A DNA stretch of 64,000 nt. Source: Odiellus spinosus (lineage: Eukaryota; Arthropoda; Arachnida; Opiliones; Phalangiidae). Of this stretch, positions 1 to 10,760 are shown piece after piece. Numbering within the stretch: position 1 is the first letter of the stretch; each line of letters begins with the position of its first letter. A program made the position numbers and the translations under genes. Location of the stretch: assembly GCA_963920705.1 (NCBI GenBank), contig OY987233.1:2904001-2968000 (forward strand), read 5' to 3'. The notes beneath the pieces are model-generated. The model saw nothing but the letters and a program-made list of their open reading frames with translations. It was not told the origin of the DNA and did no database searches.

Positions 1-538
1 CAGAAGTTAAAGATTCCAATAAGTAAATTTTAACCCAATTTATTCGACCGGAATAACAACGGGAGTAACCTCTTAAATTTAGCCCCAAAAAAAAAATTTT
101 TTAAGAGACTGGTCCTTTAGTAAAAACCCTCCAGCGTGGTACGAACCAGCCGTACTAGATTCTCTTAGAGTTAGGGTTAGCGAACGGAAGGGGAAAAAAA
201 ATGAAATTGCCTTTTCAAGTACGTCATACGTAGCCGCGTGCGGAACTCTAATATAAGGGAGAAGGGATTTAGTGAAGTTGTCGAAACTTTTCCGTTCCCC
301 ACCAGCTTTTTGGAGCTTTTTTTCTTTTTCCTTTTTGCCTCATTCTCGTAAAGAAAAAGGAGAAAAACCCAACGAGATCGTGTGGAAAAGAAGAGAGTAG
401 AAGAGGAGAAAATATCGTACAGTAATCGATATTTTTCCGTATAGTGGTCCCTATTTTTTGGGGTTTTTTTTTTTGGAAGAAGTCGCGGTTGAAGCTAATA
501 GACCATAGGGCTAGAAAATATATAAATATATACACTAT
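1..538. other. Unassigned sequence left of the first MITE
   Basis: No gene or recognised repeat was found. There are purine-rich and pyrimidine-rich tracts near 300-480 and short frames interrupted by stops. Confidence 0.4.
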
Positions 539-912
539 CAAAAGTCTATCACTTTATTCCTTAAAAGTAAACAACTTCCCCTAGCTTAATACTATCAGCA
601 AAGGTCCAGTTTTACGTCTAAACCCATCACTTAATAATAGACAAAAAAGTCATCACCCCTGTCTGACTCAACTGATTTGGACTCTTAGTCGATATTTTGA
701 ATTTAAGCGGGCCGCGCAAGGCTATATTGTCTTCCCACAACTCCGAAATTTCTAAATAGAGTGGTACTTCCTCCGTTCATTATTTACACGGCAACTGCGG
801 CCGCTAGAGTGTCTCGAATCAGAATCTGCCAGTACATTTACCCGGACCTTTGCTGATAGTATTAAGCTACATGGCGTTGTTTACTTTTATGAAATAAAGT
901 GATAGACTTTTG
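539..912 (+). mobile_element. MITE family A, copy 1, both ends present
   Basis: Family A is a non-autonomous DNA transposon of about 375 bases. This copy starts CAAAAGTCTATCACTTTATT and ends with the reverse complement; inverted similarity runs about 68 bases inward through TAGCTTAATACTATCAGC. A GCGGCCGC site lies at 797-804, and + orientation is defined as having this site near the right end. There is no reading frame. Flanks do not show a clear TSD in this copy, but copy 4 has a perfect 7-base one. Confidence 0.9.
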
Positions 913-1110
913 ATATAAAGTTATAGATCCCCTATAAGGCAACCAACCAACCGATCTTCGTCACGTTTCAATCTTATGTTTTTTTGTTATTTATTATTAA
1001 ATTGAACCTATAGTTATATTTCTTGCGCTTATAAAGTCGTCAGGGGGTTGGGAAGAATATTATAATACGTGTAATGTACCCGTTCATATTACAATCTGAT
1101 CGTGAATCTC

Positions 1111-1138
<28 letters not shown>
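1111..1138 (+). repeat. Poly-A tract, 28 A
   Basis: An uninterrupted run of A lies 20 bases left of a family B element. No retroposon body with a promoter or reverse transcriptase was recognised upstream, so a retroposon tail is not supported. Confidence 0.8.
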
Positions 1139-1142
<4 letters not shown>

Positions 1143-1157
1143 AAAACAGAACACTTG

Positions 1158-1451
1158 AGCAACGGTCACACTAGCATTTCTTAGTCGATTTGAAACGGTA
1201 AAAATCAAACCGATATTCAAATCTCCAGGAATCGTTTTAAGCGTCGTATTCATGCATAATCTTTAAAAATCGATTTATCGTAACTTCATCTATCGGTTGT
1301 TGAAACTGAATCGGTACGAAACTGGTTCCCGAAGCAGTTTCGAGAAATCGAATCAAATCGATTCGTGAAAAGACGGTTTCCCGTTCACACGACTCTAGAG
1401 AAATATTTTGAACGGTTTAAATCGATTCTAAGGACTAGTATGAACGCGGCT
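1158..1451 (-). mobile_element. MITE family B, copy 1, complete
   Basis: Family B is a MITE of about 295 bases. One end is AGCCGCGTTCATACTAGG, the other reads GCTAGTGTGACCGTAGCT, giving an imperfect inverted repeat of about 18 bases. The body is rich in ATCGATT and AAACGGTTT motifs. + orientation starts with AGCCGCG; this copy is reversed. No coding capacity. TSDs, where readable in nested copies, are 3 bases. Confidence 0.88.
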
Positions 1452-2152
1452 TAATTTGCGTGTAAGACCCAGGAAACTGTAACTACGTTTCGGTGTAACT
1501 AAAAATAAAAGATCCCTGAGGATGGTCGGTAAAGTTTTTTTCTTTTTTGAAGTCAAAGAAGATGAAGAGAAAAAGGATTTAAAGGAGCTAACAATCGTCA
1601 TCGACCGAATCACTGCATGCTTCTAGATTTTAAGCGAAGAAGACGGCCTGAGCGATTCTTTTCAAGTCCACGAGGTTGCTAGCTTAGAGCCTCGACCGAG
1701 ATTTGAGCTTTATATCAAACTGGATTTTTTCTCCCTTTTTTTTTCGTTTTAGTTTTAGTTCTCGTAGCACGTACAACACGGCCTGAAAATCGCGAGATGC
1801 GAAATAGAAAAGTTAGGACTTTGAACTTCGTTAAAAAAAGTTGACTTTTTTGGGAAGGAGGTAGAGGGTTATTTCTACGAAAAAGAGATTTTTCGGAATC
1901 TGCCAAAAGAGCAAACGAGAAAGAACTATTAAATTGCCTCTGTCAGAAAAAGAACATTTTTTTTCTTTCTTCTTGGCATACACTAGCCAGATTCTTACGT
2001 AATGTTACCGTGTTCAATTTTTTTTAGTTACGAGAAAACTTGTTTTTGAGTCACTAATATCATCATGATCATGCTGTGTGAGAGGTTACTAAAGCTTAAA
2101 ACCATGGAGTAATAATAAAGGGACCTGTAACTTTATCCGTGGTTTTAATTCA
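1452..2152. other. Unassigned sequence
   Basis: Poly-T and poly-A rich sequence with several T or A runs of 6-9 bases. The short frames at 1428-1613 and 1715-1906 on the minus strand look like chance frames. No repeat family was recognised. Confidence 0.35.
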
Positions 2153-2260
2153 AGGGAGAATGCAGCCTAAAAACAAGTGTTTTTTATCGATTCATTATCG
2201 TTTAAATAGGCCTAATCCAACAATAAAAAAAAATACAAACAAATATTCAACTAGTTAAAT

Positions 2261-2541
2261 CAAGGAGGATCAGAGAAGGAGAGGAAATGTGGGGACGGCG
2301 CGGTTCCTACTGCGTCGGCCTAAACTCCCACTCTGGGAGAACGGGGGTAGAGACGTTTCGTGGTAAAATGTTGTCGCGTGGGTAAAACGAATCCTTTATG
2401 AGACGCGCTAGCTAGCGACCACGTGACAACAGTTTACCTCGAGAATTTCCTATCCCCCCTTTCCACCCGAGTGGGAGGTTGGCTCTTCTCTCTCTAACTC
2501 AACGCAGCCCCACATTTCCTCTCCTTCTCTGATCCTCCTTG
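2261..2541 (+). mobile_element. MITE family E, copy 1, complete with 7-base TSD
   Basis: The 281-base element starts CAAGGAGGATCAGAGAAGGA and ends with the reverse complement; the terminal inverted repeat is about 33 bases and weaker inverted similarity continues to the centre (GCTAGCTAGC near 2409). The TSD GTTAAAT is perfect on both sides (2254-2260 and 2542-2548) and interrupts the left arm of a family D element, so this insertion is younger than its host. Confidence 0.93.
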
Positions 2542-2629
2542 GTTAAATAAATTTAAAACTTACATGGAAAATAGGCTTAGCGGGATTCATAGAAATTCTG
2601 AATTTCTTGGCATTGATGGGTACAACTCA

Positions 2630-2770
2630 AGCTGCGTTTTTACTAAGCCTTGCAATCGATTTAAACTGTTTCAAATCGTTTCGCTAGAGTCGTGTAAACG
2701 AGAAACCGTCTTTTCTCGAATCGATTTGATTCGATTTCTCGCTACTGCTTCGGGAACCAGTTTCGTACCT
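2630..2770 (+). mobile_element. MITE family B, copy 2, right part missing
   Basis: The left half of family B, from AGCTGCG to the ACCAGTTTCGTACC motif, lies in the centre of family D copy 1. The right half is missing. The frame at 2564-2794 is a by-product of this element. Confidence 0.75.
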
Positions 2771-3016
2771 AGTATAAGGACTAGCGACTATTGATCATAT
2801 AAGAGCCATCGATCAATATGATTGGTTGCAAGACCTTATATGGAGAGTTTAAGTGATCTCCATGAATCCATTTAAGCCTATTTTTCTGGTAAGTTTTAAA
2901 TTTATTTTTAGTTTAATATTTATTTGAAAACTTTGTTTACTGTGGGATTAGGCCTATTTAAACGATAAGGAATCGATAAAAAATCCATTTGCTTTTAGGT
3001 TGCATTCTCCATTTAA

Positions 3017-3649
3017 TAAGTCGTCAGGTTCGCTAACTAGTGGCCCGACGACCCACCTTGTTTTATTTTCCTTATTTTCCTCTTCTTCGATAAGAGCCCT
3101 TTTTATTTGCCACCGCGTTTTACTATACTCGAGCCGAATCCATATGGCCCACCGATGACGACGGCAACTACCCAAAAATGAGCGAACCTCCCCCCAAATT
3201 GGATTTTTTTTTTTCTTTCTTCCTCGTTGGGTCTTTCTCCAATAGCAAACTCACGAGGGTAGTAGGTAGCTTTGGATAGCTAAAGTCTCTCAAACTTACC
3301 CCCATCGGTACCGTTATTAGGCAACTAGCTAAACCTTGGGCAAAAGGGGTAGGAATATTTTTAGGGCCATTCTCTAACAGCTTTCTTATAGGTCGTTAAA
3401 ATAATAGCCACACTATAAAAGGCCTAATACCGAAGAACCTATTTAGGCGAAGAGAGATAGCTCGTAAAATATGGAGAGTAAGAAAACGAAAGATGAAACA
3501 ACATTTTCTTTTTCTATATGATATTACGTTTATACGAAATGTTAGTGTTCTTAGATATATATTAAATGTACGGCGATTTTCTCTACCCTTCTCTTTGTTT
3601 TTCTTAATTTTTAAGCTTTACTTCTGTTCTAAAATAGTTTTATAAACCT
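3017..3649. other. Unassigned sequence
   Basis: No gene or repeat family was recognised. T-rich tracts occur at 3207-3223, and a short minus-strand frame overlaps 2954-3175. Confidence 0.35.
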
Positions 3650-3994
3650 CAAGTCTATCGGACCATTGTTCCTTTAACGACCCGTAGCTTAATACTATCA
3701 GCAAACGTCCGAGAAAATCTACGGCAGATTCTGATTCGAGACACTCTAACGGTCGCAGTCTCCGTGTAAATAGTTAACGGAGAAAGCGACACTCTGCCGA
3801 GGACTACAGAAGCCTAAATTCCGTCCCTCTCTCCCGACTAAAAATATCGTGGAAGAGTCCAAATCACTCGAGCAATTCAGGGGTGATGACTTTTTTGCCT
3901 ATTTTTAAGTGATATGCTAGGACGTAAAACTGGGCTGATAGTATTAACCTACGAGGCGTTGTTTAATTTTATGGAATAAAGTGATAGACTTTCG
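3650..3994 (-). mobile_element. MITE family A, copy 2
   Basis: The right end ATGGAATAAAGTGATAGACT is well preserved, while the left end is eroded (CAAGTCTATCGGACC). The core shows GATTCTGATTCGAGACACTC near 3728, the complement of the region around the GCGGCCGC site in copy 1. The core is shortened relative to copy 1. Confidence 0.82.
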
Positions 3995-4734
3995 ATTGAA
4001 AGATTTATTAAATGTATTTGAACAAAAATAGATTTTAGTTCACCTAAATATTATGGGCAAATATCATTGAAAATTAAAATGTTTTGCCACCAGCATTTCG
4101 TACAAAAAATGTTCTCCCAATTGCAATTGTACAGTATTGATAACATATAGGAGGCATTGCTCAAATTAATGAAATAATTGAGTTTAAAAAGGGTTACAGA
4201 AATATTCCAGATATAAAATTTTGTATGTCTACGTATAGAATTTGTAGAAATGTACTCAACCATCGTATATATATATTATATCTTTCACTTTTAGTTCCAT
4301 TGTGTTCATTTCGGTAAAGGCCATTCTTAGGGGTGAAAGGAGAACTTGGGCGGAGGAATAAAAGCCAAAGGGAAGACTCGATAAGTCGAAAAGACCTCGT
4401 CGTTGATATCGGTCCTCTGATAAAGATATTGGCGACTTCCTAGACCCGACACTCTTAGCCATCAGATCTCCACCCTAACACCCCCATCGCATCGCAGCTA
4501 TTCATCCCTTACTCTAGAGAATCTGAAGGCTGCAAAAAGAGTGGGGATATTTAGTAGGATCTAACCAGGTGCGGATGGAAGATGGGATACGTGGTCCTAA
4601 TCAGTTTGATATTTCAGTACGAGAATATCACCGAACTCGCTATTAGTTGCGAGTATAAAGAAACCTTAGGGATACCTGGTAAGTCTAGTTTTATAAGCGC
4701 TGACAACTCTGACTGATTACTGACTAAAGAAGAG
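3995..4734. other. Unassigned sequence
   Basis: No gene or known repeat was recognised. The minus-strand frames at 4051-4263 and 4256-4462 have no recognisable motif and are probably chance frames. Confidence 0.35.
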
Positions 4735-4740
4735 CCTTAA

Positions 4741-4790
4741 AAGATCGACAAGAGTGAAAAGGGAGGACATTAAAAAAGTTTTTCTGCCCT
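4741..4790 (+). mobile_element. 50-base unit R, first copy, between two TTAA sites
   Basis: This unit runs from AAGATCGACAAGAGT to TTCTGCCCT and is bounded by TTAA at 4737-4740 and 4791-4794. A second copy lies at 5208-5254. The two copies bracket family S copy 1, giving the order TTAA-R-TTAA-S-TTAA-R-TTAA. Confidence 0.65.
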
Positions 4791-4794
4791 TTAA

Positions 4795-5203
4795 AGGGAC
4801 CAGGAACCTGTTTTCAAAATATCTAACTTCTCTTAATTTAGTTAGATCAAGTCATTTGAAACAAATCTTCAAATATATGTTAGTTAGAAATATCAATATT
4901 TACCACTAATTGAAATGAATAAAAACATTTTCAAAATTATTCAATTTCAAAATAATTCAATGGCCAATCACCGTCAAGATGGAGTTTGAAACCAATTAAA
5001 GATGCACGCGACTCCAATAGAGTGTAACCATGGCAACGCTCACGCCAAAAATCTCGCGCCTCTAACGTTCTTTACCTTCAAACGGAATTAGGCCCGAATT
5101 AGGCTTAGCCTAAAATGAACCAAAAGAAGCTTTTCCGAGTATAAAATTGTTTATGGTATTTTCTATAGCTCGAAACTCTCCAAACCCAGATTTCCTGGCC
5201 CCT
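4795..5203 (+). mobile_element. TTAA-flanked element family S, copy 1
   Basis: The element starts AGGGACCAGGAACCTG and ends ATTTCCTGGCCCCT, the complement being AGGGGCCAGGAAAT. TTAA lies directly outside both ends (4791-4794 and 5204-5207). The interior has two CCAAT-type motifs (GCCAATCACC, ACCAATTAAAG). It is homologous over about 330 bases to 16795-17112. TTAA plus AGGGR again fits T2/Kolobok-type termini. No reading frame of note. Confidence 0.72.
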
Positions 5204-5207
5204 TTAA

Positions 5208-5254
5208 AAGATCGACAAGAGTAAGAGGAGGACATTAAAAAAGTTTTCTTCCCT
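5208..5254 (+). mobile_element. Unit R, second copy
   Basis: It repeats AAGATCGACAAGAGTAAG through TTCTTCCCT and is bounded by TTAA at 5204-5207 and 5255-5258. It differs from the first copy by a few substitutions and small deletions. Confidence 0.62.
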
Positions 5255-5258
5255 TTAA

Positions 5259-5810
5259 GGGAAAGATTTTTTCCTATATATCCCTTATACCCATTCTCGT
5301 TAAACCTCACTCCCGAGGTTGATCATGAAACTTTAGCACGTTTTGTAAGAGTCTATAGCCCTCTGTTTTCCCTTTCTTACTTCCCAAATATACTCTACGC
5401 AGAGACATACCTATACTTATAGGTGTACTTGCAATAGGGGAGGCTAGTTAGTAAAGCTCAGTCCTCTCTATCCTTTTAGGCTCCCATTTCCCCGAAAAAA
5501 GCCTCTCCTCCTACGCAAGATCGATTTTTGTATACTTTATCTTTTCTTATATTATCGTCGCTAGACGCTAGTGTTAGAATCTTCTAACTCTACCCACTAC
5601 TTAGTTCATTCTGTTTACGTCCTCATCGCGCTTTATTTAATATTTACCTTAAAAACATAGAGCACGAAGAAAGCTTACGAATCTAGGGAGCTAAAGTTCC
5701 TGCCGCAAACTTTCCATTTCCCTAGCCATTTACTAAATTGCGTTGAGAAACGTACTCATAAGAATTTAACTATATGTAAGCTTTGATTATATTGATGAAA
5801 CAATCGCGCA
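5259..5810. other. Unassigned sequence
   Basis: No feature was recognised in this pyrimidine-rich stretch. Confidence 0.35.
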
Positions 5811-6543
5811 ATGCTACGGTCACCCTAGCATTTCTTAATCGAGTTGAATCGGAAAAATCAAACCGGTATTGAAATCACCAGGAATCGTTTTAAGCCTCAC
5901 GTGTTTACGCATTATCTTTATAAATCGATTTATTGTAGCTTCGTCCATCGTTTGTTGAAACCGAATCGGTATGAAACTGGTTCATGACAGGCCTTGGAAA
6001 CGATTTAAACTGTTTCAAAACGTTTCGCTTTAGTCGTGTGAACAGAAAACCGTCTTTACTCGATAAGATTAGATTCGATTTCTCGAAACTGCTTCGGGAA
6101 CCAGTTTCGTACCGATTCGGTTGCAACAACCTGCAACAAATCGATTTATAAAGATAATGCGTGAACGCATGCCGCTTAAAACGATTCCTTGCGATTTGAA
6201 TATCGGTTTTATTTTACCGTTTCAGATCGATTAAGGAATGCTAGTGTGACCGCAGCTGACGTAATTTCGGGAAATCGGATCAAATCAATTCGAGAAAAGA
6301 CAACTTTCCGTTCACACGACTCTATCGAAACGTTTTGGAACGGTTTAAATCGATTCCAAGGCCTAGTATGAACGCGGCTCTATCGTTTGCTGAAACCGAA
6401 TCGGTACGAAACTGGTCCCCGAAGTAGTTTCAATAAATCGAATCTTAATGATTCGAGGAAAGACGGTTTCCCGTTCACACGACTCCAGTGAATCGTTTTG
6501 GAACGGTTTAAATCGATTCCAAGGTCTCGTATGAACGCGGATG
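5811..6543. mobile_element. Cluster of nested family B MITEs
   Basis: Four family B segments lie in series: a minus segment (about 5811-5990), a plus segment (about 5990-6258) ending GTGTGACCGCAGCT, the continuing minus segment (about 6267-6379) ending TATGAACGCGGCT, and a further minus half (about 6379-6541). The simplest reading is one B inside another plus a partial tandem copy. The frames at 5905-6129 and 6189-6371 are by-products. Confidence 0.78.
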
Positions 6544-7122
6544 AAATATTTGTAACGTTGTTTTAGTTTTGCTCCAGCTCAAGCTTGATTATTGTACAAA
6601 TTTCGGGTATGAACGAAGCTTGAAAAAGTTTTTCGTTGAAATACTATTCTCCTAATACATTTTTAATATTAACTTCTTTCCAACCCTTTCCTCCGAATTT
6701 CTTTATTCGCTTTTCACTTTTTTATTGGAAAGAGTTTACGATTTTTGCGACTTTCTTAAAATAAAATCTTTCCAGTACTATACCCTGGACTTGGATTGAT
6801 ATTCAGTTTTCACTTTTAGAAAAAGAAGCCAGAAAAGAAAATTTCCTTTTTTTTTTTTTTTTTGTTTCTTTCACCTCGGATTTTTTTTTTCTTTTTTTTT
6901 TTCTTTTACTCTTTTGCGAGTTGATTTATGTACCCGTGCTCTTCGCCAATATCAATTTTTTAAAGGAAAAAAACGGTCTAACTCTTATACAGTACGTGTA
7001 TGCAAAATTTTCACCAATACTGAAGAATTCATGCCAAGAAAGCAATACATACTAAGGTAAACTACTATACAAATAATTCTGGATACAAAAAAAAAATTCA
7101 CGATTGAAAGTTAAATTGGTAT
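6544..7122. other. Unassigned T-rich sequence
   Basis: Contains long poly-T tracts near 6847-6864 and 6881-6903. No gene or repeat family was recognised. Confidence 0.4.
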
Positions 7123-7500
7123 CAAAAGTCTATAACTTTATTCCATAAAAGTAAACAACGCACAGTAGCTTAATACTATCAGCAAAGATTCGGGTAAATG
7201 TACCGGCAGATTCTGATTCGAGACACCCTAGCGGCCGCAGTCGCCGTGTAAATAGTGAACGAAGGAACGACACTCTGCGGAGAATTCAAGAAGTTGGGAC
7301 GGAAGACAATATAGCCAAGCGCGGCCCGCCTAAATTCCGTCCCTCTCACCAAACTCAAAATATCGAGCTGAAGAGTCCAAAATCACTCGAGCCAGACAGT
7401 GTGATGACTTCTTTGACTATTAAAGTTAATATCTTCCGAGTCAAAATATCGTGGAAGAGTCCAAATCATTCGAACTAGACAGGGGTGATGACTTTTTTTT
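7123..7500 (-). mobile_element. MITE family A, copy 3, right end missing, internal duplication
   Basis: The left end CAAAAGTCTATAACTTTATT and most of the core are present, including GCGGCCGC near 7231. The block from CTCAAAATATCGAG to GATGACTT occurs twice (from 7354 and 7439). The right end is replaced at about 7500 by a family K fragment. Confidence 0.82.
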
Positions 7501-7509
7501 ACAATCATA

Positions 7510-7650
7510 ATTTTCCTCGCAATACAACGTCATCGCACTATGGTCGCGCGATTTCGCTATTGTATAGAGCCTACAATTGATTCTCGCACGTTCTGGCACC
7601 AGTTATAAGGTCACTTTCGCGCGGTCTATTTGGTAAAAGTACTTAATCCA
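7510..7650. mobile_element. Family K fragment
   Basis: This matches the right half of family K at 56495-56615, sharing GTCGCGCGATTTCGCTATTG, GTTCTGGCACCAG and AAAAGTACTTAATC. It is joined to a truncated family A copy. Confidence 0.65.
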
Positions 7651-7745
7651 TCTTTCACTTTCCATTTGAAATTAAAATATTTGTTAAAGAGACGAGTTTC
7701 AACGCCATCTAGTATTTTATTCACAAAACATAAATGTTTTACTTA
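7651..7745 (+). repeat. Dispersed repeat L, copy 1
   Basis: The block around AAAGAGACGAGTTTCAACGC and CATCTAGTATTTTATTCAC recurs at about 55280-55375 on the same strand and 36705-36775 on the opposite strand. Ends are undefined. Confidence 0.5.
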
Positions 7746-8415
7746 ACCCTTAAGTAAAGGAAGAAATCGCCATGAAAACGCACTCTACGAATATACAAGA
7801 GCAGTTGGCAACGACATTATCAAATTTAATATTTCGCATTGCGTATTGGCCTCAGCTTTGACTATTTTTGCGAACCGTTTTGGAAGGAAAGTATTGACTA
7901 AGCTTAGGTTACGTCGCTTTCTTTCAAACGATGGACTGAAATCCCCCTCCCTCCACAATAGCTCCACATTTTCTCTCAATTCGTGACTTTTCTTTTCTTC
8001 GACGCTCGTTAGGTTTTCTCTTTTTGATATTTTTTGGTTGAGTTTTTCATAAAATATAAAGAGACCGAATTTCCTTTTTTCATAAATGGATATTTTAGAT
8101 ATAGGCTGTATTTTCAGAAACTAATAAATAACAAGAAATCTGCTATAGGAATAATAGTCAATGGAACGTCTATCGGCGTAAGACCGGACTTATTTTAACA
8201 ATCTAAAATAAATAATTCTCTAGGTACGTCTGTCCTTGGGGAACGCTAAAATGTACAATATAAATGATAAACTACGTTGCAAACTCCGGTTGAATTTCGG
8301 TAATTATAAAATAATATTTAATCTTGTCCTGCCAAAAATTCATATTTTAATTTTAAATTATTAAAACATTTGAGTTTTTAGGTCTTCATCCATTAGGAAA
8401 ATGTAACGCAACAAT
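7746..8415. other. Unassigned sequence
   Basis: No gene was recognised. TCTCTAGGTACGTCTGTCC near 8217 and the AAACT(A/T)CGTTGCAAACTCCG motif resemble stretches near 59447 and 48670, hinting at an old diverged repeat. Confidence 0.35.
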
Positions 8416-8693
8416 AGCTACGGTACACTAGCGTATCTTAATCGGTTTGAAACGATAAAATCAAACCGATATTCATATCGGTAGGAATCGTTTTAACCGT
8501 CTTGCGTTCACACTTAATCTTTATAAATCGATTTATCATAGCTTCATCTATCGGTTGTTGAAGCCGAATCGGTATGAAACTGGTTCTCGAAGCGGTTTCG
8601 AGAAATCGAATCAAATCGATCCTGTTCACACGAGTCCAGTGAAACGTTTTGAAACGGTTTAAATCGATTCCAAGGCCTAGTATGAACGCGGCT
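8416..8693 (-). mobile_element. MITE family B, copy, nearly complete
   Basis: Starts AGCTACGGTACACTAGC and ends CCTAGTATGAACGCGGCT. A small internal deletion near 8618 removes part of the AAAAGACGGTTTCCC segment. Flanking triplets are AAT and AAA, close to a 3-base TSD. Confidence 0.87.
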
Positions 8694-10175
8694 AAATATA
8701 CAACTTCAACACAACTTTAGAGCAACCATCAATTGCTGTGGCAGCTATCAGGCTACCAAGCTCAACCAAATTTTCAAACCATTTTTCGATTTAATTTGAA
8801 AATGAAGGGTTGCTATTAAAACATCTAAAAATCACACAACCAAGAGTAGTCTATAAAATAATCAAATCATTGGGTTATCCTGTTTGGGGGAACCCAGGTG
8901 TAATGGGGATATATCTTCCAAATTTTTGAAAGAGCCATTTTTTGTAAATCCACACACGAAATCTGTTTTTAATTGTTTCCAATTTTCTAAAATTAATCAA
9001 AACACTTCAGGCTAAAGTAGTATAGAGTTCTACTTATTCTTCAACCATATCAGCCACTCACGAGGTTTTGTTACTACATTTACACGCGCTGTTATGGTCT
9101 TTAGAGGAAGCTTATGAACCCCAGATTTTCTTATTGATCTTTATCTATTAAGTTATGTGTCAATCATATAGAACTTTCTAACCCATATTCTCCCTAGCAA
9201 AACTTGACATTTCAAATAAATTTTGTTTATTTACTATCTATCGTTAAATGAAACGAAAACACCTCGCAAGTTCTTACACGCGTTGTCGTTGGAGCGCGAA
9301 TGATAGTGACACGATGGAAAAATTGATATATTTTGAAACCTAACGGCATTCGGGCTTGAAAAAAAAATAAAATAAAAAATACATAAACCATAAAATAAAA
9401 AAAAAAACTTTGCGTAAGTAGAGAAACAGGATAAGACATGTTGTATAAGAGCTAGTAAAACTCGTGGCGAGGAGTAAAAACGGAAGACTCGCGTGGAACA
9501 CGAAGATTAGGCTCTCTTTTAGGGTCTTGTGGCGGAAGCGTAAAGATTGTATACTCGCTAGAGAGAAAAGACGAGTCCAATAAGGGGGAAGAGCTAGTTG
9601 GAAGAGAAACAGAGAGAGAGTAGGACACCCCAGTTAGGTCACTCTATTTCTCTCGCTCTCATCCGGTGTCAGACGCCGGAACAAAACTTCTCCCTCCTAG
9701 GTTTGTGGCTGTGGGTGGAACGGATTTAAGAGGAAGAAGGGCGGATAGAGTCGCGACGTTCCGTCGATTTCAAAAACTGACAAACATCCGACAATTGTCT
9801 GATAGGGAGGCCGTTTGATGGATTTATCTTTCGAGGAAACGTCACCGCGCCGAAAGTGAAAGGCGAGAGATAACTCGCTCGGACGAGTTTTCAACGACAT
9901 ACGCTTTATTTTGCTAACGCGACTACTTTTAAAGGCGTATTTTTCGAGACCAAGGCCTAGCTGAGCCCCTATCTCTGTCCCGTAGAAATTCTAGATTTAT
10001 ATAGGGGTTAAAATATTCAAAGAGTTTCGCGACGTGTTTCGAAAAAGCGAAGGAGGGAGGGGAAATGCCAAGTTGGTATTTTATTCTCGCTTTTCTAGAG
10101 AAAAACTGAAGGGAAATTGCTTACTGTAACCGAAAAAAAGAGGCATTCTCATTTCTTTCCGAGTGGACGAACTAC
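8694..10175. other. Unassigned sequence with one dispersed repeat
   Basis: No gene was recognised. The part from about 9440 is richer in G+C and CpG with purine/pyrimidine tracts, as in other unique blocks here. Dispersed repeat Q lies at 9055-9168. Confidence 0.35.
9055..9168 (+). repeat. Dispersed repeat Q, copy 1
   Basis: Similar to 44872-44971: both have a TTAGAGGA(A/C)GCTTATGAA block followed by TTTATCTATTAAG and GTGTC. No termini were defined. Confidence 0.5.
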
Positions 10176-10368
10176 CAAAAGTCTATCACTTTATTCCATA
10201 AAAGTAAATAACACCCCGTAACTTAATACTATCAGCAAAGGTTCGGCAGATTCTGATTCGTAGACACTCTAGCGGCCGCAGTCGCCGTGTAAATAGTGAA
10301 CGAAGGAAGAACCACTTTTTGGAAAATTTCCAGAGGTTCAAATTCCGTCCCTCTCTCAAGACTCAAAA

Positions 10369-10446
10369 ACTCTCGGAAACTCCCCCGAACTCTCGGAAAC
10401 TCCCCCGAACTCTCGGAAACTCCCCCGAACTCTCGGAAACTCCCCC
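10369..10446 (+). repeat. 20-base tandem array S1, part 1
   Basis: About four units of ACTCTCGGAAACTCCCCCGA begin right after GACTCAAAA of family A. The array is interrupted at 10446 by a hAT-like MITE and continues at 10593. Confidence 0.95.
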
Positions 10447-10592
10447 CAGGGGCGTCGGAAGCGGGGGGGGGGGGGGGCAGGGTGGGCTCAAGCCCCCTCG
10501 ACCGTCGGATCTGGGGTAACCGAGCCCCATATAATTTGACCTTAGCCAACTTGTTCAGCCCACCCACTTAGTAATAACTTCCGACGCCCCTG
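10447..10592. mobile_element. hAT-like MITE with 8-base TSD
   Basis: The 146-base element has a perfect 15-base terminal inverted repeat, CAGGGGCGTCGGAAG, and the 8-base TSD ACTCCCCC (10439-10446 and 10593-10600). CAGGGGCG-type termini with 8-base TSDs are typical of hAT MITEs. It holds a run of 15 G at 10463-10477 and no coding capacity. It sits within the 20-base array. Confidence 0.9.
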
Positions 10593-10746
10593 ACTCCCCC
10601 GAACTCTCGGAAACTCCCCCGAACTCTCGGAAACTCCCCCGAACTCTCGGAAACTCCCCCGAACTCTCGGAAACTCCCCCGAACTCTCGGAAACTCCCCC
10701 GAACTCTCGGAAACTCCCCCGAACTCTCGGAAACTCCCCCGAACTC
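10593..10746 (+). repeat. 20-base tandem array S1, part 2
   Basis: About 7.5 further units of the same 20-base repeat; the first 8 bases are the TSD copy of the hAT-like insert. Minus-strand frames crossing here come from the repeat period and are not genes. Confidence 0.93.
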
Positions 10747-10760
10747 AACTCGCGCGAACA

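Larger units (their letters stand above)
2153..3012. mobile_element. Fold-back MITE family D, copy 1, carrying nested E and B elements
   Basis: Family D is a 400-480 base element that is almost entirely one inverted repeat. It starts AGGGAGAATGCAACCTAA, runs through TTTAAATAGGCCTAATCC and AATAGGCTTAGCTGGATTCA, then repeats this backwards. Here the right end abuts TTAA at 3013-3016 while the left TTAA has decayed to TTCA. A complete family E element (2261-2541) splits the left arm and a partial family B (2630-2770) sits near the centre. TTAA plus AGGGA matches the T2/Kolobok MITE signature TTAAAGGRR. Confidence 0.8.

Noticed and set aside
1081-1138. Poly-A tract as a retroposon tail
   Set aside because: No SINE box A/B promoter, no reverse transcriptase frame and no target duplication were found around it.
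4741-5254. R units as long terminal repeats of a retrotransposon
   Set aside because: They are only 47-50 bases, bounded by TTAA, and the enclosed sequence has its own inverted ends and no retroelement features.
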